Assembly: GCF_003464165.1 (NCBI RefSeq)
Contig: NZ_QSEK01000002.1
Span: 1-64,000 of the forward strand
Length of the DNA stretch: 64,000 nt
Reading direction: 5' to 3'
Source: Eubacterium sp. AM49-13BH
GTDB taxonomy: Bacteria; Bacillota; Clostridia; Lachnospirales; Lachnospiraceae
Position numbers and translations under genes: made by a program
The notes under the pieces: generated by a model
Databases searched by the model: none
What the model saw: the letters and a program-made list of their open reading frames with translations, nothing else
Told to the model about the DNA's origin: nothing
Shown: in pieces, positions 60,950 through 64,000 of the stretch
How positions within the stretch are numbered: position 1 is the stretch's first letter
Layout: each line of letters begins with the position of its first letter

Positions 60950-61903
60950 ATGGATTCAACAAAGGCACAGGATATTACAAGACATATTTTTAAAGATGAG
61001 GATAAGGGCTGTGAATATATTAAGAACCTTGCTTTATCTGACAGTGTTGAAGTACTTACAAAAATTATTCCTGCATTAATTAATGAAGCGGAAGAAAAGA
61101 AGAATGTTAATGATGCTGGTTACTTTAGCTGGCTTAATGACATTTACCGTAAAATTGTTATTGAAAAGCTTATGAATGCAGAACATTTATGGACTATATA
61201 CTGCGATAATACAGGCTATCCATATGTTGTAGATAATGATATTGTTGTACTTTATGATTATGCTAATCATCTTAAAGTTGAAGAAAGACTTAAAAAATAT
61301 GGCTTCAATATTTCATTTGGCGTAGAAGATGGTCAGGGTATTATGTCTGAAGTTGGACATATGTACAGAAATGGCATTAAGAATATCAGATTTATAGATG
61401 GCAGGGACAATATGCTTACTATATCAAGAGAAGAAATTGCAACATATGATATGTTCTTTAAGGATGAATATGTTACTAACCCTGCATTACAGAATGCACT
61501 TATTTCTTTCTTTCAGGAATTCAGAAAAGATAAAGTTGATGATAATTCACCAGTTCTTGCATCTAAAGAGACAGATTTAAAGGTAGCACTCCGCAATGCA
61601 GATTTAATGGTTCCTTGTACTAAGGAAGAAAAAGATGATTATGTTTCGATTGCACATCCTTATGTGGATATAACTGATAAGGTAGAGCATAAAGAAGGCG
61701 AGCAGGTATTGGCGCTTCCTGTATTTACAGATGGTATAGAGCTTGATAAATGCTATTTTGATAAGCATGAGAATATGTTATATACATATATGGAGCTGTT
61801 AAAGTCAGTGAAGGAGATTGGTGCATCGGGAATAGTTATTAATCCATTAGGTGTGAGTTATTATGTTCCACTTGATATTATGAAAAAGATAATAGCTGAT
61901 TAG
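60950..61903 (+). CDS. SseB-like domain protein
   Basis: The 317-residue protein is soluble. Its last 110 residues match the SseB N-terminal-type domain: RNADLMVPCTKEEKDDYVSI, VLALPVFTDGIELDKCY and GASGIVINPLGVSYYVPLDI. The first 190 residues are acidic and helical with DIVVLYDYANHLKVEERLKK, IRFIDGRDNML; I do not recognise a domain. Start ATG 60950 is chosen because TTGGAGAA lies 5-12 bases upstream. SseB-like proteins occur in secretion or enhanced-sensitivity contexts, but the role here is unknown. Confidence 0.65.
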   Translation: MDSTKAQDITRHIFKDEDKGCEYIKNLALSDSVEVLTKIIPALINEAEEKKNVNDAGYFSWLNDIYRKIVIEKLMNAEHLWTIYCDNTGYPYVVDNDIVVLYDYANHLKVEERLKKYGFNISFGVEDGQGIMSEVGHMYRNGIKNIRFIDGRDNMLTISREEIATYDMFFKDEYVTNPALQNALISFFQEFRKDKVDDNSPVLASKETDLKVALRNADLMVPCTKEEKDDYVSIAHPYVDITDKVEHKEGEQVLALPVFTDGIELDKCYFDKHENMLYTYMELLKSVKEIGASGIVINPLGVSYYVPLDIMKKIIAD

Positions 61904-61937
61904 ATATATCAGGGCATGTGGCGAAAGAGGAAGTTCT

Positions 61938-62413
61938 ATGGCAGATATGAATGTTAATTATATCAATCCATTTTTAGAGGCTGCGATTGCAATAGTAAGA
62001 GACGCCTGTCAGGTGGAATTAAAAACAGGAAAGCCATATGCTAAAATGGTTTAACTGACAGAGGGTACGGTGGTAATCCTTATAGGTGTAACCGGAGAGA
62101 TGAGAGGTCAGGTTGTATTATCCATAGATGAAAAGAAAGCGTGTGAGATGCTTCGCGTATGATGATGGGCATGCCTGTTCCAGAATTAGACGATATGGCT
62201 ATAAGTGCAATAAGCGAGCTTGGTAATATGATAATGGGTAATGCTGCAACAGTATTTTCAGTTAGAAATATAGGCATTGATATTACTCCTCCAACTGTTG
62301 GACGGGGAACTGGAAAGATAGATACGATGTATACCAAGAACATTGCAATACCATTACTTACAGATGATTCGGAAGTATTCATGGAAATGAATATTGCAAT
62401 GAAAATTGGCTAG
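61938..62413 (+). pseudogene. CheX-type chemotaxis phosphatase, disrupted
   Basis: The reading frame starts MADMNVNYINPFLEAAIAIV, as in CheX proteins that dephosphorylate CheY. A TAA at 62052-62054 interrupts after KMV, and near 62150 one G is missing: restored, ACEMASRMMMGMPVPELDDM continues to SAISELGNMIMGNAATVFSV, which contains the ExxN catalytic motif. With both repairs the protein is 158 residues, the normal CheX size. The last part is in frame to the stop at 62413. No other chemotaxis gene is next to it. It is broken twice as read. Confidence 0.75.
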
Positions 62414-62429
62414 AATTATTATGAAACTA

Positions 62430-62463
62430 CAAGACACACTGGTATATGCTGGTGTGTCTTTTT
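62430..62463 (+). terminator. Rho-independent terminator
   Basis: AAGACACAC and GTGTGTCTT form a 9-base stem with a small loop, followed by TTTTC. It closes the CheX region before the polymerase gene. Confidence 0.8.
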
Positions 62464-62488
62464 CTAGGATTAAGTATAGGAGGATGTA

Positions 62489-63856
62489 ATGGAAAGAGTA
62501 TATATTGCAATTGATCTTAAATCATTCTATGCAAGTGTTGAGTGTGTTGAACGAGAGTCAGACCCGCTTACCACTAATCTCGTTGTAGCTGATGAATCTA
62601 GAACAGCCAAAACAATATGTCTTGCAGTTACTCCTTCTCTTAAGAAATATGGACTTTCCGGACGAAGCAGGCTTTTTGAGGTAGAACAGAAGGCAAAAGA
62701 AATTGAGGAACGCACAGGAAAGAAGCTTGAATATACTGTAGCAGTTCCAAGAATGGGACTTTATATAGAATATTCTTCGAAGATATATTCTATATATCTT
62801 AAATATTTCAGCAAGGATGACATAACTGTATACAGTATTGATGAAGTATTTATTGATGCAACAGATTATATGAAGCTGTATAATATGACGGCAAGACAGC
62901 TTACCGCAAAAGTTATTGAGGATGTGTATGATACGACAGGAATAACGGCTACTGCAGGAATTGCACCTAATCTGTATCTGTGCAAGATAGCAATGGATAT
63001 AGTTGCAAAGCATATACAGGCAGACAGCAAGGGTGTACGTATCGCAGAATTAAGTGTTAATGATTACAGAAAAATGTTATGGGGTCATACACCTCTTACT
63101 GACTTCTGGAGGGTTGGACCAGGAATATCAAGACAGCTTGAAAAACATGGGATAAAGACTATGGGGGATATTGCGAGAATGTCTCTTGAAGATGAGGACT
63201 GGCTGTATAAGCAGTTTGGTGTAGATGCAGAGATTCTAATAGACCACGCATGGGGATATGAACCGTGTACAATTGCAGATATTAAGAAATATAAGCCCAA
63301 GGCGAGCAGCCTGTGTTCAGGACAGGTGTTAAAAGAGCCATATACATTTGAAGACGCAAGAATAGTAGTTGGAGAGATGGCAGATGAGCTTGCATTGGAT
63401 TTAGTTGATAAAGGTTTTGTGACTGATTCGATTGCGTTAAATGTAACTTATGACAGGGTAAATGTTGATAAAGGAACTTACAAGGGTGAAATCCATGTAG
63501 ACAGATATGGAAGGGAAGTTCCACAAGGACTCAATAAATCTGTTTCACTTACGACATGTACATCTTCATCAAAACAGTTAAGAGAAGCTTTTCTTGATAT
63601 ATATGACAAATATACTGACAGAGAGCTGTATATCCGAAAGTTAAATCTTACAGTTGCCAATCTTACTAATGATGGTTTTCAACAGTTTGATATGTTTACA
63701 GACCAGACACAGCTTGAACGCGAAAAGAAGATGCAGCATGCAATGCTTGATATTAAGAAAAAATACGGTAAGAATGCGGTGATGAAAGCTAATAATCTGC
63801 AGAGCAAAGCGACTGCAATTGAAAGGAACGGGCAGATAGGAGGTCACAGGGCATAG
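62489..63856 (+). CDS. Y-family DNA polymerase
   Basis: The 455-residue protein has the Y-family palm: YIAIDLKSFYASVECVERES with the first catalytic aspartate, YSIDEVFIDATDYMKL with the aspartate-glutamate pair, and GITATAGIAPNLYLCKIA. A helix-hairpin-helix thumb (FWRVGPGISRQLEKHGIKTM) and a little-finger region (about 290-400) follow. The UvrX/YqjW-like form is common on mobile elements and chromosomes of Firmicutes. It copies damaged DNA, with errors. AGGAGG lies 5 bases before the ATG. A YolD-like gene starts 3 bases later, the usual partner in Firmicutes. Confidence 0.9.
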   Translation: MERVYIAIDLKSFYASVECVERESDPLTTNLVVADESRTAKTICLAVTPSLKKYGLSGRSRLFEVEQKAKEIEERTGKKLEYTVAVPRMGLYIEYSSKIYSIYLKYFSKDDITVYSIDEVFIDATDYMKLYNMTARQLTAKVIEDVYDTTGITATAGIAPNLYLCKIAMDIVAKHIQADSKGVRIAELSVNDYRKMLWGHTPLTDFWRVGPGISRQLEKHGIKTMGDIARMSLEDEDWLYKQFGVDAEILIDHAWGYEPCTIADIKKYKPKASSLCSGQVLKEPYTFEDARIVVGEMADELALDLVDKGFVTDSIALNVTYDRVNVDKGTYKGEIHVDRYGREVPQGLNKSVSLTTCTSSSKQLREAFLDIYDKYTDRELYIRKLNLTVANLTNDGFQQFDMFTDQTQLEREKKMQHAMLDIKKKYGKNAVMKANNLQSKATAIERNGQIGGHRA

Positions 63857-63859
63857 CTT

Positions 63860-64000
63860 ATGGGAAAATATGATGATATAATCAATATGAAATGGCCGGT
63901 GCCGAGTAAAAGACCAAGAATGGATATGGAAAGCAGGGCTAAGATATTCCTTCCTTTCTCAGCATTAAAGGGGCTTGGCAATGCTATTGACGAGCAGAAT
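63860..64000 (+). CDS. YolD-like protein, partial at the window edge
   Basis: The first 47 codons read GKYDDIINMKWPVPSKRPRM and AKIFLPFSALKGLGNAID, which match the start of YolD-like proteins (SKxRPxMSxxxRAxQFxPFAAL). YolD is found next to UvrX-type polymerases and may control them. The gene runs off the end of the window. It starts 3 bases after the polymerase stop. Confidence 0.8.
   Translation, partial: MGKYDDIINMKWPVPSKRPRMDMESRAKIFLPFSALKGLGNAIDEQN

Overview
The window looks like a chromosomal stretch from a low-G+C Gram-positive anaerobe of the Lachnospiraceae (Clostridia). This is inferred from AT-rich codon use, strong AGGAGG-type ribosome binding sites, lipoproteins and exporters typical of single-membrane Firmicutes, a purine pathway with a stand-alone AICAR formyltransferase beside a PurO-like cyclohydrolase under a ZTP riboswitch, and anaerobe-type stress genes (rubredoxin, Hcp, hemerythrin). 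No rRNA, tRNA, prophage or CRISPR array was seen.

Region 1 (1-8.9 kb) is the most unusual part. A very AT-rich run of overlapping genes encodes a GT9-like glycosyltransferase, a SufS-like cysteine desulfurase, a SufU-like sulfur-scaffold domain fused to a nucleotidyltransferase-like domain, an orphan 171-residue protein, a membrane GT2, a radical SAM protein with a CX5CX2C cluster motif, and a PP-loop ATPase with three candidate cluster cysteines. Read together this is a dedicated sulfur-transfer pathway joined to glycosyl transfer. I do not recognise it as a described system. It ends at an IS66 remnant that has truncated a WYL regulator.

Region 2 (9-13.9 kb) holds a small membrane protein, an unassigned pseudoknotted RNA before a Nudix hydrolase, a lipoprotein esterase, a stand-alone FakA-type C-terminal domain, tandem repeats, a Phd/RelE-type toxin-antitoxin pair and a CaCA cation exchanger behind a yybP-ykoY (manganese) riboswitch. 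Region 3 (13.9-24.6 kb) carries a solute-binding protein with a hybrid histidine kinase, three membrane-anchored proteins of unknown function (two with zinc ribbons), a heterodimeric ABC exporter, a polysaccharide deacetylase and an HD-GYP protein.

Region 4 (24.6-45.9 kb) is mostly housekeeping: aspS, pheA, a UDP-sugar pyrophosphorylase, the ZTP-controlled purine genes, bioB, a PhnDCE-type transporter, a PAP2 protein, a degenerate ABC ATPase/permease/Asp-box cassette, a repeat-rich surface protein and carAB. Region 5 (45.9-58.4 kb) has feoA behind a strong promoter, decayed GGDEF/EAL genes, and a nitrosative/oxidative stress island: rubredoxin, two Crp/Fnr regulators, hemerythrin, lactate dehydrogenase, Bcp, YaaA, a broken NapH-like protein, Hcp and a DUF438/PAS protein. 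Palindromes sit about 41.5 bases before the predicted starts of the rubredoxin and hcp transcripts, as expected for Crp/Fnr activation. Region 6 (58.5-64 kb) has a sodium symporter, a lipoprotein that looks like a catalytically dead asparaginase, an SseB-like protein, a broken CheX, a Y-family polymerase and the start of a YolD-like protein.

Five conserved genes each carry a single missing base that restores the full frame, and two of these also carry a nonsense codon. The pattern suggests base-level errors in this sequence as well as real decay, so the broken genes should be read with that in mind.
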